Source: Anaerocolumna cellulosilytica (lineage in GTDB: Bacteria; Bacillota; Clostridia; Lachnospirales; Lachnospiraceae). Taken from it: a DNA stretch of 64,000 nucleotides. The notes beneath the pieces were generated by a model. That model did no database searches and was not told the DNA's origin. It saw nothing but the letters and a program-made list of their open reading frames with translations. The stretch is taken from NCBI RefSeq assembly GCF_014218335.1, contig NZ_AP023367.1, forward strand, positions 5,270,001 through 5,334,000, in the 5' to 3' direction. Below, in pieces: positions 8,625-17,852 of the stretch. Numbering within the stretch: position 1 is the stretch's first letter; each line of letters opens with the position of its first letter. A program made the position numbers and the translations under genes.

Positions 8625-10613
8625 TTACAAAATAAATTTTCCTATTACAACCTGAAGATCACCTGCTAATTTTGCAAGGCTTTCGCTAGAACCAGCCATC
8701 TCTTCAATGGAAGCTGACTGTTCCTCTAAAGATGCAGTTACTTCCTGAGTAGAAGCAGAATTCTCCTCTGCGATGGCAGAGAGATTTTGTAAAGTGTCCA
8801 TAATCTGATTCTTCATCTCTTCCATTTCAATTCCTGATACATTTAGACGCTCCATTGCTTCCTTCGCCCCCTGAATTGCTTTCGCAATATCAAGATAGCT
8901 GTTCTTACTGGATTGTACACTCTGGGTCTGCTCTTGAATCAGTACCGTCATATGCTCGATTGTTTTTACTGCATCTTGAGAATTGTCTTGAAGTTCTCTA
9001 ACCATATCATCAATTTCGCTTGTTGAGACAGCAGATTGTTCTGCAAGCTTTCTGATTTCTTCTGCAACTACAGCAAAACCTTTACCGGCTTCCCCTGCTC
9101 TGGCAGCTTCAATGGCAGCATTTAAAGATAACAGATTGGTCTGCTCCGCAATAGAAGATATTACACTGCTGGCTTGACTTATTTTGTTGGAACTTTCATT
9201 GGTTTTTATTATTACTTCCCGGATTTGCTTGGAGGCTTCATTATTTTCCTTTGTTTTATCAGAAAGTTTTTCAATTTCTGTTAATCCTTCTTCTAGTACA
9301 TCTATTACTTTTTTTGTAGCAGTATTTAATCCACCCAAAAATTCCTGATCTTTTTCAATTGCTTCTCCCAGACTGCCAGCTTTTATGGAACCATCCTCGG
9401 TATGTCTTGCCTGGTCAGATGCACCCTTTGCAATTTCTCCAACCGTTAGTGCCACTTCCTCAGATACAGTGGCAGCTTGCTGTGAAGTTACTGATAATTC
9501 TTTAGAAGCTTCTGCTAGCTGTTCCGATGTATTGGTAATTTCACCTATAATGCTTCTTAAATTCACTGCAATATTTTGCAAAGCATTGGCAAGGGTTCCT
9601 GTTTCATCCCTACGCTTTAAATACTTACTATCTACATCCTGCCCAATGTTTAATTGGGAGATTTTCTCTGAGTGTTTTACCATATTAACAATCGGCATGG
9701 TTATTGACTTTCCTATTATGTATACAATAAATACACTTATAATTAATACAACTGCACCTAATAAAAGTAAGAGATATTGTAATCCAAGCAATGGATTTAA
9801 TAATTCCTGATAGTCTGCCGTATTGACAAATATCCAATCTGTACCATCCACGGCACTATAGCCTGCATACCAGGATTTCCCTTCTATCTTATAGCTTCTA
9901 ATGCCATGTTTTTCTTCAATTATATGGGAAAACAACTCTGAAATGGTAGCTTTCTCAGCATTCTCCTCCCCAACCTGAAAAGGGTTATAAAGGCTTAATA
10001 CCTTTTCTTTGTCCCGATGAGCGATTATATTGCCTTTACTGGTGATAATATAACCATACCCATTTTCGCCGTAACCGGTATCAGATACCATTTCACTAAG
10101 GGCATTTCCATCACTTCTTCCGACTAAGGCTCCAACAATCTGATTCCTATTATATATAGGTGTTGCCACCATAACAACAGGCTCATTTGTAATCGGGCTT
10201 ATGATAACTTCTGATACATTTGTCTCTCCCTTTAATGCTTTTTTTACATACTCCAAATCTCCTTCGGAGGCTTTACTGTTATCAGAATAGTAAGCCATTC
10301 CGTCTTTTCGTACGACACCGATATCCAAGAACTCCGAACCTTCTAGCATCTCCTCTATAGCAGGTTTTTGAGCATACCAGCTCATGGTTCTTATTTCTTC
10401 ATTCATTGCCAATACTTCCAACGCCCGCTTTAATACCTGCATTCTACTGGCAATCAGTTTGGAATCCTCTGCAGCCAAAGAGACAATGGAATCTTCTGCT
10501 TGTTCTGTAATGACTCTGCCGGAAAATATAATGGATATTCCGCCCAAGGTCACGGAAGAAGCCAATACCAGCAGGGAAAAATAAATTATCAATCTTGTTT
10601 TGATGCTTTTCAT
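8625..10613 (-). CDS. Methyl-accepting chemotaxis protein with dCache sensor
   Basis: 662-residue transmembrane chemoreceptor. A first helix (about 7-30) is followed by an extracellular double-Cache-like sensor (about 35-270), a second helix (about 275-300), a HAMP linker, and a long cytoplasmic four-helix signalling region with the hairpin core [42 protein letters not shown]. The ligand is unknown. The ATG at 10613 is chosen because GGAGGG precedes it; a TTG four codons earlier overlaps that site. Expression appears to be controlled by the c-di-GMP-I riboswitch and terminator in the roughly 325-base leader, linking motility or taxis to second-messenger level. Confidence 0.92.
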   Translation of the reverse strand: MKSIKTRLIIYFSLLVLASSVTLGGISIIFSGRVITEQAEDSIVSLAAEDSKLIASRMQVLKRALEVLAMNEEIRTMSWYAQKPAIEEMLEGSEFLDIGVVRKDGMAYYSDNSKASEGDLEYVKKALKGETNVSEVIISPITNEPVVMVATPIYNRNQIVGALVGRSDGNALSEMVSDTGYGENGYGYIITSKGNIIAHRDKEKVLSLYNPFQVGEENAEKATISELFSHIIEEKHGIRSYKIEGKSWYAGYSAVDGTDWIFVNTADYQELLNPLLGLQYLLLLLGAVVLIISVFIVYIIGKSITMPIVNMVKHSEKISQLNIGQDVDSKYLKRRDETGTLANALQNIAVNLRSIIGEITNTSEQLAEASKELSVTSQQAATVSEEVALTVGEIAKGASDQARHTEDGSIKAGSLGEAIEKDQEFLGGLNTATKKVIDVLEEGLTEIEKLSDKTKENNEASKQIREVIIKTNESSNKISQASSVISSIAEQTNLLSLNAAIEAARAGEAGKGFAVVAEEIRKLAEQSAVSTSEIDDMVRELQDNSQDAVKTIEHMTVLIQEQTQSVQSSKNSYLDIAKAIQGAKEAMERLNVSGIEMEEMKNQIMDTLQNLSAIAEENSASTQEVTASLEEQSASIEEMAGSSESLAKLAGDLQVVIGKFIL

Positions 10614-10703
10614 GTTACCCTCCAAAATTTGTACTGATTAACAAAATGCGCATGCCCGTCACAAGTATGTACGATATCTACTTAAATATGCTTATACGGC
10701 TTT

Positions 10704-10740
10704 AAAAGCCCCTCTTTTCCATCATTAGAAAAAAGGGGCC
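10704..10740 (-). terminator. Expression-platform terminator of the c-di-GMP riboswitch
   Basis: GCCCCTTTTTTC pairs with GAAAAGAGGGGC, followed by TTTTAAA on the minus strand. It lies between the GEMM aptamer and the chemoreceptor gene, the usual position for a transcription-attenuation platform. Confidence 0.8.
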
Positions 10741-10752
10741 TGCTCACGATGT

Positions 10753-10829
10753 ATGCAACCGGCTGCCTTGTAACTTGTACTTAGGCCCTTGGCTTTGCGT
10801 CCTTACTTTTCAATAAGTTTGCCTTTTCA
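10753..10829 (-). promoter_or_regulatory. c-di-GMP-I (GEMM) riboswitch aptamer
   Basis: The minus strand carries the family's conserved blocks in order: AGGCAAACTTATTGAAAAG, then GGACGCAAAGCC closing the first hairpin, then GGGCCTAAG, then GGCAGCCGGTTGC closing the second. The GNRA-like GAAA loop and the GGACGCAAAGCC strand are diagnostic of GEMM-I. It precedes a terminator and a chemoreceptor gene, a gene class commonly controlled by this riboswitch. Whether binding switches expression on or off depends on the antiterminator, which I did not resolve. Confidence 0.92.
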
Positions 10830-10945
10830 TTATGCTATTTTTTAAACACCTATAAACATCGGTTACAATACCGATTGGTATAATTATGGATTGGCTGAGA
10901 TATTATGCTCTTTTTACCAATTATTAAGCTTCATGCATAGTTAAT

Positions 10946-10974
10946 ATAATACATTACTTTTATTGGTTGTTCAA
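10946..10974 (-). promoter_or_regulatory. Promoter of the riboswitch-chemoreceptor transcript
   Basis: TTGAAC (10974-10969) and TATTAT (10951-10946) on the minus strand are 17 bases apart. The predicted start near 10939 gives a leader of about 325 bases that contains the GEMM aptamer and terminator. Confidence 0.7.
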
Positions 10975-11298
10975 CAATTTATTTTGACAAATTATCAGCA
11001 CTTTACATTATTATTTTGCACATTTTTGTCACTTTATAATATTAAGTGGAAGGGCAGCCATGGCTTAATTAAAAAGGAGTCGTAATACTTTTTAGTATTT
11101 ATACAACTTTGTTTTCACATCCCGTTTAAAGGATGAGCTGTTTTTTCAGATGAATTGCACTTAACTTTACTGCTCATTTACTTGCAGCTTCACATATTTT
11201 TCATACTTTTTACAAATGTTCTTCACAATAAACCTTTATAATATATTCATGAACCAAGGATTTCCCTCTCCTTGTTAATATAGAAAAACTTTTCATCT

Positions 11299-11358
11299 TG
11301 GGGCTATTGTTAAAAAAAGAGGTCACCCTCCCTCAGAACCCCTCTAACAATAGCCCCA
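11299..11358. terminator. Long perfect inverted repeat, terminator-like
   Basis: TGGGGCTATTGTTA (from 11299) pairs perfectly with TAACAATAGCCCCA (to 11358), with a further GAGG/CCTC pairing inside. The plus strand continues CTCTTTTGTTTT. No intact gene obviously feeds into it: it lies 24 bases past the stop of the remnant frame at 11382-11576. It may have terminated the ancestral gene represented by that remnant. Confidence 0.5.
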
Positions 11359-11381
11359 CTCTTTTGTTTTCAATTCAGAAC

Positions 11382-11576
11382 TTATGTACGGTTATTTTGT
11401 AACATCCGTATCGTGTTACTAAAGTGGCTTTCTTCTATTTTTGATATCCCTAATCCAAAATCATATTTTGTCCTAGACAAAGATAATAGTTTTGATAAAA
11501 TTAAAGGATAAGTGTCTGGTGAATTTTGTGTAATCATCCCCTCCCTGATAAAATCCTTAAAAATGCCTGTTACCAT
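11382..11576 (-). pseudogene. Possible C-terminal remnant of a TetR-like regulator
   Basis: A 64-codon frame (MVTGIFKDFIREGMITQ ... RMLQNNRT) resembles the last helices of TetR-family ligand domains, but it lacks a ribosome site and any DNA-binding domain. Its upstream end falls where the sequence changes to the GC-richer two-component cassette, as if the 5' part was lost when that cassette inserted. Low confidence; it may be fortuitous. Confidence 0.25.
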
Positions 11577-11648
11577 AACAGTAACAAATCAAAAAGAGAT
11601 ACAACCTTGTGGAAGGGACACTGTACAAACCCGCTGATATATATGAAA

Positions 11649-11760
11649 GGAGGAAAATACTCTGCTCCTGTATAGGCAGTCGCATTTTTCCTTCGGAAAA
11701 ACAAGGAGGAAAATCCTCTGCTCCTGTACAGGCAGTCGCATTTTTCCTTCGGAAAAACAA
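11649..11760 (+). repeat. Two tandem 56-bp leader units before the response regulator
   Basis: Units 11649-11704 and 11705-11760 are identical except for two or three bases. Each begins GGAGGA, includes a CCTGTACAGG-type palindrome, and contains the hairpin TTTTTCC-TTC-GGAAAAA. A third GGAGGA directly after unit 2 is the ribosome site of the response regulator, so the duplication probably arose across that site. It leaves three Shine-Dalgarno-like sequences in a row. Confidence 0.85.
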
Positions 11761-11772
11761 GGAGGATTAGAT

Positions 11773-12447
11773 ATGTCGAAACTGTTAGTGGTCGATGATG
11801 ACCTTGATATGCTGACCCTGGTTCGCACTGCCTTAGAAAAGGATGGTCACCAAGTAGATACCGAAGCTGCTGCCGTCAACGTGCATCCAGCACGATGCCG
11901 GCTGTACGATCTTCTGCTGCTTGATGTAATGATGCCTGGAGAGGATGGATTTTCCCTTTGCAGCCGCATTCGTACCGAGGTGGACTGCCCCATCCTATTC
12001 TTAACCGCCAAGGCGGAAGACACCGCCCTTGTACAGGGCTTTGGCTTGGGCGCTGATGATTACATCAAAAAACCATTCAGCATTGCAGAACTGCGTGCAC
12101 GGGTAAATGCCCACCTGCGGCGGGAGGTACGCCAGCCGACCCGCACTCTGAGCCGAGGCGGTGTTCGCTTTGATATACAGGCAAAAGTGGCCATCGTGGG
12201 CGAACGCACAATTCCCTTTACAAAGAGCGAATATGCTATCTGTGAGCATCTGGCCATGCACACCGGACAGGTGTTTACCAAAGAACAATTATACGAAGCG
12301 ATTTTCGGCTATGATGCCGCAGGTGATTCCTCAGCCGTTGCGGAGCACATTAAAAATATCCGTGCCAAGCTGAAAGTGGGCGACATCAGCCCCATAGAAA
12401 CTATTTGGGGGGTTGGCTATAAATGGAAAAAAAACAGCGTTCTGTAA
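11773..12447 (+). CDS. OmpR/PhoB-family response regulator
   Basis: 224 residues: receiver domain (1-118) with DDD acidic pocket at 9-11, phospho-acceptor Asp in LLLLDVMMPGEDGF, conserved T in FLTAKA and K in KKPF; then a winged-helix DNA-binding domain (about 125-220) ending ETIWGVGYKW. It resembles regulators paired with lantibiotic or bacitracin-sensing kinases (SpaR-like), but no transporter lies beside it. GC content and codon use (CTG, GCC, CGC) differ clearly from neighbours, suggesting horizontal acquisition. GGAGGA lies 7 bases upstream. The kinase frame overlaps its 3' end by 25 bases. Confidence 0.88.
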   Translation: MSKLLVVDDDLDMLTLVRTALEKDGHQVDTEAAAVNVHPARCRLYDLLLLDVMMPGEDGFSLCSRIRTEVDCPILFLTAKAEDTALVQGFGLGADDYIKKPFSIAELRARVNAHLRREVRQPTRTLSRGGVRFDIQAKVAIVGERTIPFTKSEYAICEHLAMHTGQVFTKEQLYEAIFGYDAAGDSSAVAEHIKNIRAKLKVGDISPIETIWGVGYKWKKNSVL

Positions 12448-13774
12448 GTCTTTCCTTTGTACTTTTGCGCTTTGCTATCGTTATGCTTGGGTGCATGCTA
12501 GTATGTTGCCTGATATGGTATATCGGTTTTGTACAGCTTCAAAACAAAGGTGTTATTTATCTGGGATACGTTTCCAACCAACAGGTGGAACAAATTTTGG
12601 CAGGAGAGCCAAAAACCTTTGTTTCTCCCGGTGACAATTTTTTGGCTGAATATGCATTGTTTGGCCAGAACGGTGCGGTAATGGAAAGCAACGTAGATGG
12701 AAAGAAGCTTGAAGGACTGACAAGATTTTACAGGAGGACATCTACAGTATACATGTCTCTCGGTACACCTACCCCGACGGAAGCACTGTAATCTTTCGCT
12801 GGCAATACAGGGCAGAGTTTGTCAATCCTGTGCTGCGCATTATGCTGCCCCCCTTTGAATACCTGTGGCTGGCCGCGCTTGGTGTGGCATGGGTGCTATG
12901 TCTGTTAATTAACACCCTGTGGCTCCGCCGGCACCTGGCCGTCAAGCTGAAACTGTTCACTGAGGTGAGCGAGAAAGTAGGTGCGCAGGAGTTAAATTTT
13001 GCAATTCCCCATGCAGGCATACTAGAGTACGACCAAGCGCTCGAGGCAATGGAGCACATGCGAAAAGCATTGTACAGTTCCCTCTCCTCCCAGTGGGCGG
13101 CACAACAAGAACGCGAGGCTGAAATTGAAGCACTCGCACATGATTTAAAAACCCCGCTCACTCTGGTGGGAGGCAATGCAGAGCTGCTAATGGATGAAGA
13201 ACTGCCTGAGAGCAGCTTAAAAATTGTGAAAACAATTGTGGCAAGCAACGACCGGGCCAAGCAATATGTTGCCAGCCTGCTGGAAGCCTCTGCCGGTGCG
13301 GATGAGACATTTGAAAACACCAGTCTACCCTCCATGTTTGGCGAGCTTTGCCAAAGCACAATGGCTATTGCAAAAGCCAGAGGGGTTTGCCTGCAAACTC
13401 AAAACAACCTAGAGGGTGATGCAGTCATTCAGAAAGCCCATTTACTTCGTGCCTTCGGTAACGTGGTTCAGAATGCCATTGAGCATACGCCGGCGGGTGG
13501 AAATGTGTATATGGAAGGCAGCATGGTAGATGGCGGCGGCTGGCAAGTTGTTGTGCGTGATGAGGGTTCCGGTTTTAGCAAGGAGGCATTGCACCATGCA
13601 ACCGAGCGCCTATGGCGAGGTGATGCAGCACGTGGTGCCAATGGACACAATGGCCTTGGCCTTTGGTTTGCAGCACAAGTAGCAAAAACCCATGCAGGAC
13701 AACTAAACTTATCAAACTGCGATTTTGGTGGGAAGGTTACAATCAGGTTCCACTATGCCTCCAAGGAATTATAG
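12423..13774 (+). pseudogene. Sensor histidine kinase, frameshifted
   Basis: Two frames together make one kinase of about 450 residues. The first (12423-12791) has two hydrophobic segments' worth of membrane sensor start (RFAIVMLGCMLVCCLIWYIGF) and an extracytoplasmic loop. The second (in frame through 12731 to 13774) continues EDIYS, YTYPDGSTVIFRW, a second helix (LWLAALGVAWVLCLLINTLWL), HAMP-like linker, H-box AHDLKTPLTL, N-box LRAFGNVVQNAIEHTP, and G-boxes DEGSGFS and NGLGLWFA. Loss of one A near 12724 (CTGACAAGATT instead of CTGACAAAGATT) restores continuity. It is either a true inactivation or a sequencing error. A GTG at 12830 could allow a soluble-ended remnant. Confidence 0.8.
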
Positions 13775-13804
13775 GGAAAGATATTAAATAGTTTAAAACA
13801 TAGC

Positions 13805-13837
13805 AATAGGGGTGGGATTCTTTAATCCCACCCCTAT
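13805..13837 (+). terminator. Terminator of the two-component cassette
   Basis: AATAGGGGTGGGATT pairs perfectly with AATCCCACCCCTATT around a CTT loop, 31 bases after the kinase stop, followed by ATTTAAAATAAA. The T tract is short but the stem is very strong. Confidence 0.8.
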
Positions 13838-13938
13838 TATTTAAAATAAAACCGAAATATTAAAAATAAATACGATGACGAGTGCCTTAACCCTTAAGAA
13901 GAAAGTCATAAATTGAATTGAATTTTCCAATTTTAGCT

Positions 13939-15165
13939 TTATTGAAACTGAGCAAGTATTTTGCCCTCAGAATCAGCAACATACCAGGTGATACTAACAT
14001 ACCTGCCTCTCCATCCATTGCTGGTATCATTATAATCCATACATGTCACAGGAATCAGCAGATAATCACCGTATTTTTTAACACATGCACTATAGTCAAA
14101 TTCCTTTTTTTGTTTATAGGAAATCTTAACAAATGATTTTTCCAAATTTTTTTTATTCGTTCCAGATGTAAAGCGGGATACCGTAATCAATTCTTTACCG
14201 TCTGACTTTGCGCAATACGTATCATTTCCTAGAATATTAAAGGAGTCTGTACCAGTGGTTTTGTATATATAAAAAGAAGTTTTACCAGTCTTTGTGTTGT
14301 ATTGATAATGCTTCTCCTCACTATCCGTTCCGTTATAGAAGATACTACTGTCATTATGATATATCTGCTCCTCATATAACTGTTCTGCGATAACAGATTT
14401 TGTATTTGTACTGGAATCTAATTTTTTAAGTGTTCCGTACCAATAGTTGCCGGAACCCTCATGTGTACCATATTGATAATAAATATCTCCGTTTATTTTA
14501 GCTACATCGGACACGGTTGGAATCGTCCGCTCCATTACAATCTTGTCTGTGGTCAAAACTGTCAGCTTTGTCTGCTCCGGCATCAGTGTGTATAATGTCA
14601 GCTTCGATGAGGCTTCATTATATTGAGTAAAATACAGTGCGTTATCCAGCTTTTTCACAAAACGAACGGTCATGTTACCCGTATAAAGCAGTGTAGCTTT
14701 CTTGCTGTCATAATCTCTTTTATATAGCTTACTTTTATTGCCTTTAATAACGGTATAGTAAATACCACTGTCATCAAGACATTGCAAATAGCCATTACAA
14801 ATAGTTTTTTTATCTTTGGCATCAATGGAAACGGAATACGTTTGATAAATATCTTTTTCTCCTATATAGCTGGTATAATACAGGGTATTATTATGTAGCA
14901 TCATGTCTAAAATATCTTTTTTTGAAGAAATCAGCCTGGTTTTATTACCCGTAGCAACCTGAAACCGGTAAATGTCATATGTACATTCCTCACCGTCTAC
15001 TCTCTGAATATAATAGATATTACCCTCATGTTCCAGCATAGGAGCATATTCATAGACCATTGCAGTAGTAGCTGCACTGGAAGCAGGGATATTCTGAGGT
15101 AGTAAAAAGCTAATTACTAAAAAGACTAAAATGAAACTAAGTATTTGTTTTGTTATTGTTTTCAT
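13939..15165 (-). CDS. Secreted beta-propeller-like protein (DUF5050-type repeats)
   Basis: 408 residues with a clear signal peptide (MKTITKQILSFILVFLVISFLLPQ...ASSAAT, cleavage near residue 31). The mature part is a series of about 45-residue units of the type NIYYIQRVD...YDIYRFQVATGNKTRLI, with recurring YY/YF strands and DIY/LYK strands. That pattern fits six-bladed TolB-like or DUF5050 propellers of Lachnospiraceae. No catalytic residues recognised; probably exported to the cell surface or medium for binding. AAGGAG lies 8 bases before the ATG. Monocistronic, convergent with the two-component cassette. Confidence 0.7.
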   Translation of the reverse strand: MKTITKQILSFILVFLVISFLLPQNIPASSAATTAMVYEYAPMLEHEGNIYYIQRVDGEECTYDIYRFQVATGNKTRLISSKKDILDMMLHNNTLYYTSYIGEKDIYQTYSVSIDAKDKKTICNGYLQCLDDSGIYYTVIKGNKSKLYKRDYDSKKATLLYTGNMTVRFVKKLDNALYFTQYNEASSKLTLYTLMPEQTKLTVLTTDKIVMERTIPTVSDVAKINGDIYYQYGTHEGSGNYWYGTLKKLDSSTNTKSVIAEQLYEEQIYHNDSSIFYNGTDSEEKHYQYNTKTGKTSFYIYKTTGTDSFNILGNDTYCAKSDGKELITVSRFTSGTNKKNLEKSFVKISYKQKKEFDYSACVKKYGDYLLIPVTCMDYNDTSNGWRGRYVSITWYVADSEGKILAQFQ

Positions 15166-15402
15166 TGCATTCTCCTTGTTCTAAATAGTTTATGTTATGT
15201 GTTATTTAAAAATATAGTCTAGGTTTATTCTATTTCTTGTTATGATTATTTTACATTGAGTATATATCATCCATATTTTAGTATATTATTACTTTCTTTT
15301 CAATTAGTATTTTGGGAGTATTAAACTTTTTCTAAGATATTCTTAATTTGTAGAAGCTTATGGGCAGTCTAATGACAATAAAAAGGAAAATACTTCCTGT
15401 AT
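15166..15402. other. AT-rich intergenic region upstream of the propeller gene
   Basis: No gene seen. It should hold the leftward promoter of the secreted propeller gene; several TATAAT-like strings occur but none has a convincing -35 partner. Confidence 0.3.
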
Positions 15403-15469
15403 AAAAAATAGACCTGAGACAGGGAGGTAAAGGCGAACCGGTTCTTGGTTCACCCGCCTATCTAGGTCT
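15403..15469 (-). terminator. Large nested terminator after recR
   Basis: An outer AGACCT/AGGTCT stem encloses GGCG...CGCC and GAACC/GGTTC stems, then TTTTTT on the minus strand. It lies about 115 bases after the recR stop. The nested stems could also represent a small structured RNA end. Confidence 0.7.
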
Positions 15470-15584
15470 GAATATTATTCTTCTGCGAGGTTTTCGCATG
15501 ATTTCTTTTACGCCTTGTCAACGAGAATAAATGGGATTGCCCCTTGGATAAATATAGTAGACTACGGCAACACCCTCTTATTAC

Positions 15585-16181
15585 TTATAATTCAACCCTG
15601 CCTTCTAATGCCCTTAACAGAGTGACCTCGTCAATATACTCTAAATCTCCTCCTACAGGCACTCCACTGGCAATGCGGCTTACCTTTATACCGCTTGGCT
15701 TTATCAGTTTACTGATATACATAGCCGTAGTTTCACCCTCTAGGCTTGAATTAGTGGCTATTATAACTTCATCTATCTCACCTTGCAGACGTAATATTAA
15801 TTCCTTTAACTTAATATCATCTGGGCCGATTCCAAGCATGGGGGAGATAGCTCCATGGAGGACATGATAAACCCCTTCGTATCTTCCGGTCTTTTCATAG
15901 GCGGCTAAATCCCTTGGGTTTTCAACTACCATTATTGTATTTTTATTTCTTTTCTGACTGGCACAAATAGGGCAAAGTTCACTATCTGTTAAGGTAAAAC
16001 AACTTGTACAATATCTGACATTTGCTTTCGCTGTGGTGATTGCCTGGGATAAATTGTTTACCTGATCCTGTGGCATATTTATTATATGAAAGGCAAGTCT
16101 CTGGGCAGTTTTTGCACCAATACCCGGAAGCCTTGACAATTCTTCTATTAACTTGCTTATCTGACTGCTATAGTAATCCAT
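15585..16181 (-). CDS. recR: Recombination protein RecR
   Basis: 198 residues, normal RecR length. Helix-hairpin-helix near the N-terminus ([19 protein letters not shown], 16-33), a four-cysteine zinc finger (C58, C61, C70, C73), then a Toprim domain ([14 protein letters not shown] ... and [18 protein letters not shown]). RecR forms the clamp that loads RecA at gaps with RecO/RecF. It is normally directly behind ybaB in a dnaX-ybaB-recR order; here a degenerate intron and an HTH pseudogene separate it from ybaB by 1.7 kb. ATAAGGAG precedes the ATG. Confidence 0.95.
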   Translation of the reverse strand: MDYYSSQISKLIEELSRLPGIGAKTAQRLAFHIINMPQDQVNNLSQAITTAKANVRYCTSCFTLTDSELCPICASQKRNKNTIMVVENPRDLAAYEKTGRYEGVYHVLHGAISPMLGIGPDDIKLKELILRLQGEIDEVIIATNSSLEGETTAMYISKLIKPSGIKVSRIASGVPVGGDLEYIDEVTLLRALEGRVEL

Positions 16182-16347
16182 TGCTTCTTCTCCTTATCAG
16201 ATATATCATACTTGAAAGTTTAAAACAATTCAAGGCAAGTTTGAAATCTTTATTCTCACCTTCTTCTCAAACTTATTTTTTTGTTATAATCAAGAGTATT
16301 ATGTAATTCTACAATTACATTTTTAAGGCAGGGAAAGTTATGTCACA

Positions 16348-16578
16348 ATGGTTATATCAAGACTTACAATTGGTAGTGCCTTAAAGAATCTTAGAAAGAA
16401 AGCCTGATTATCACAAGAACAAGTGGCTTCCCAGCTCCAAGTTATGGGTTGTAATGTTTCAAGAGCTATGTATGCACAAATGGAAACCGATTCTTATGGT
16501 ATTCGTATCAGCGTTCTTGTGGCTCTTAAACAGATATTCAAGGCTGAATACAGCGATTTCTTCGCAGATTTACCATAA
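16348..16578 (+). pseudogene. XRE-type helix-turn-helix regulator with in-frame stop
   Basis: Reads MVISRLTIGSALKNLRKKA, then TGA (16405-16407), then LSQEQVASQLQVMGCNVSRAMYAQMET ... VLVALKQIFKAEYSDFF and a normal stop. Without the TGA it would be a typical 76-residue Cro/C1-type HTH protein; the stop stands where a Gly codon (GGA) is usual before LSQE. The rest is intact, so decay is recent. It is unlikely to be recoded, since UGA is a stop in Clostridia. Its stop codon abuts the intron's 3' end. Confidence 0.7.
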
Positions 16579-17718
16579 TCGAGTAGGAGGTAGCTGATTA
16601 ATTCAGCTACCGACCTCTCACACCACCGTACGTACGGTTCCGTATACGGCGGTTCTCTAGTTTACACAAACTTTCGAGTAATAATCAGAGAAATAAATAA
16701 ATCCTAGATTACTTAATGTTTGGTTGTCTAGGCTTTTGCTTAGAATAGGGCTATTGGATATTCTCCAGTAGCCTTTTCTTGTGTTTGCATACTCCCATGC
16801 TTTCCATTCATTAACTCCATACTGTTTTATCCCTAAAGGTCGTTGTTTACCATCTGGCTTTGGAATGTAGACTCGTTTAACTGGTAACGGTTTATATTTC
16901 CCATTGACCAAGTCTTGTTGAATATCAAACAGGTATTCTTCGACTCCATACTCCTCAATCATTTCAAAGGTTATGCCATCAATACCCGCACTTCCCTTGT
17001 TTATCCTTACTTCTTTCCATGCCCGCCACAATATATCCAGGCGATAGATACGGTCATACAACGCATGAAATCTGCGTTGTTTATTCTTATTGGCTGCTAG
17101 GTATAGATTACGTTGAAGTTGTCGTGATTTTTCTATTGAGTGTTGTTGTCCTTTATCAGGCATGCACTATCCCTTACCTTCCCGTTAATCATGATTAAAG
17201 CAGAGTCCCTTTTCTCCCACTGTTTATCTTATCAGTGGTTCGTAGATACTATGGACTCCTCCGACTCCTCATATCGCTTCTTCAAGAATTTCGTGTGTAC
17301 ACTTATATCCTGAATTACATGTTTATGGAGCATGACGATATGAGGTCTCTTCTGTTCCATCACCAACTGTCTTAACATTCCGCTTCCTCTACACCGAAGG
17401 GTTCTTCAACGCTGCTTTTCCAGTATCTTCACGTCTTCCATGGTCTTCGTCAGAAAGTCAATGACTCGACTCCCTTTTGCCCTCTTACGAGGTCTAAGGT
17501 AACGATGCTACAGTATTCACTTAATGTTACAGACTGTTAATTTGCACCTATTTCACATAGGCATACCTCGCTTCAGCACAGTCAGTCACCCAAGAGCACT
17601 GGAGGCTTGCTACAAGGCTCACTGGCAATTACCTTGACCGGACTTTCACCGGTAAGCTGATGACAGCTTTCAGAACACACGACTTTCACCCGTTAGATTG
17701 CGCCCATGCTGGGCGCAC
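16578..17718 (-). mobile_element. Degenerate group II intron, class C-like
   Basis: The minus-strand 5' end at 17718 is GTGCGCCCAGCATGGGCGC, a canonical group II start, followed by CTAACGGGTGAAAGTC and other domain I elements. Near the 3' end there is a domain V-like hairpin around 16610-16650 (CCGTACGTACGG) and a domain VI hairpin (GGTAGCTGA...TCAGCTACC) ending CCTACTCGAT. The 5' exon is the Rho-independent terminator of ybaB, the insertion preference known for bacterial class C introns. The encoded maturase is internally deleted, so the element should not move by itself. Boundaries are predicted from motifs. Confidence 0.85.
16657..17163 (-). pseudogene. ltrA: Group II intron reverse transcriptase/maturase with internal deletion
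   Basis: The first about 112 codons match the N-terminal RT region (RRFHALYDRIYRLDILWRAW, GSAGIDGITFE, VKRVYIPKPDGKQRPLGI), then the reading jumps to the far C-terminus (WKAWEYANTRKGYWRISNSP ... LGFIYFSDYYSKV). The catalytic YADD motif, thumb and most of the X domain are missing; a full protein would be about 420 residues or more. Frame is maintained across the deletion. Cannot act as a reverse transcriptase. Confidence 0.85.
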
Positions 17719-17720
17719 GC

Positions 17721-17757
17721 AAAAAAGGCAGCAATCCATATTTCTATGGCTGCTGCC
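17721..17757 (-). terminator. Terminator of the dnaX-ybaB unit, intron target site
   Basis: GGCAGCA pairs with TGCTGCC, with inner CCATA/TATGG pairing, followed by TTTTTT on the minus strand. The group II intron begins 3 bases beyond the T tract, consistent with terminator-directed insertion. Confidence 0.85.
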
Positions 17758-17852
17758 GTATTATCTGTACTGTATTCTTACCTTTATGTTTTATAGGCGA
17801 TTGGTTCCGACACACAAAACAACAGTTTGGCAATTGACTATTTATGTTCTAA

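Noticed and set aside
11649-11760. Possible start of a CRISPR array
   Set aside because: Only two directly abutting units with no spacers and no cas genes; it is a tandem duplication.
11557-11828. Minus-strand frames across the 56-bp repeats with repeated RRKNA/EGKMRLP-like peptides
   Set aside because: Their repetition simply mirrors the DNA duplication, they have no ribosome site and overlap the response-regulator start.
12001-13361. Several long minus-strand frames opposite the two-component cassette
   Set aside because: GC-rich coding DNA leaves few stops on the complementary strand; the plus-strand frames carry clear family motifs.
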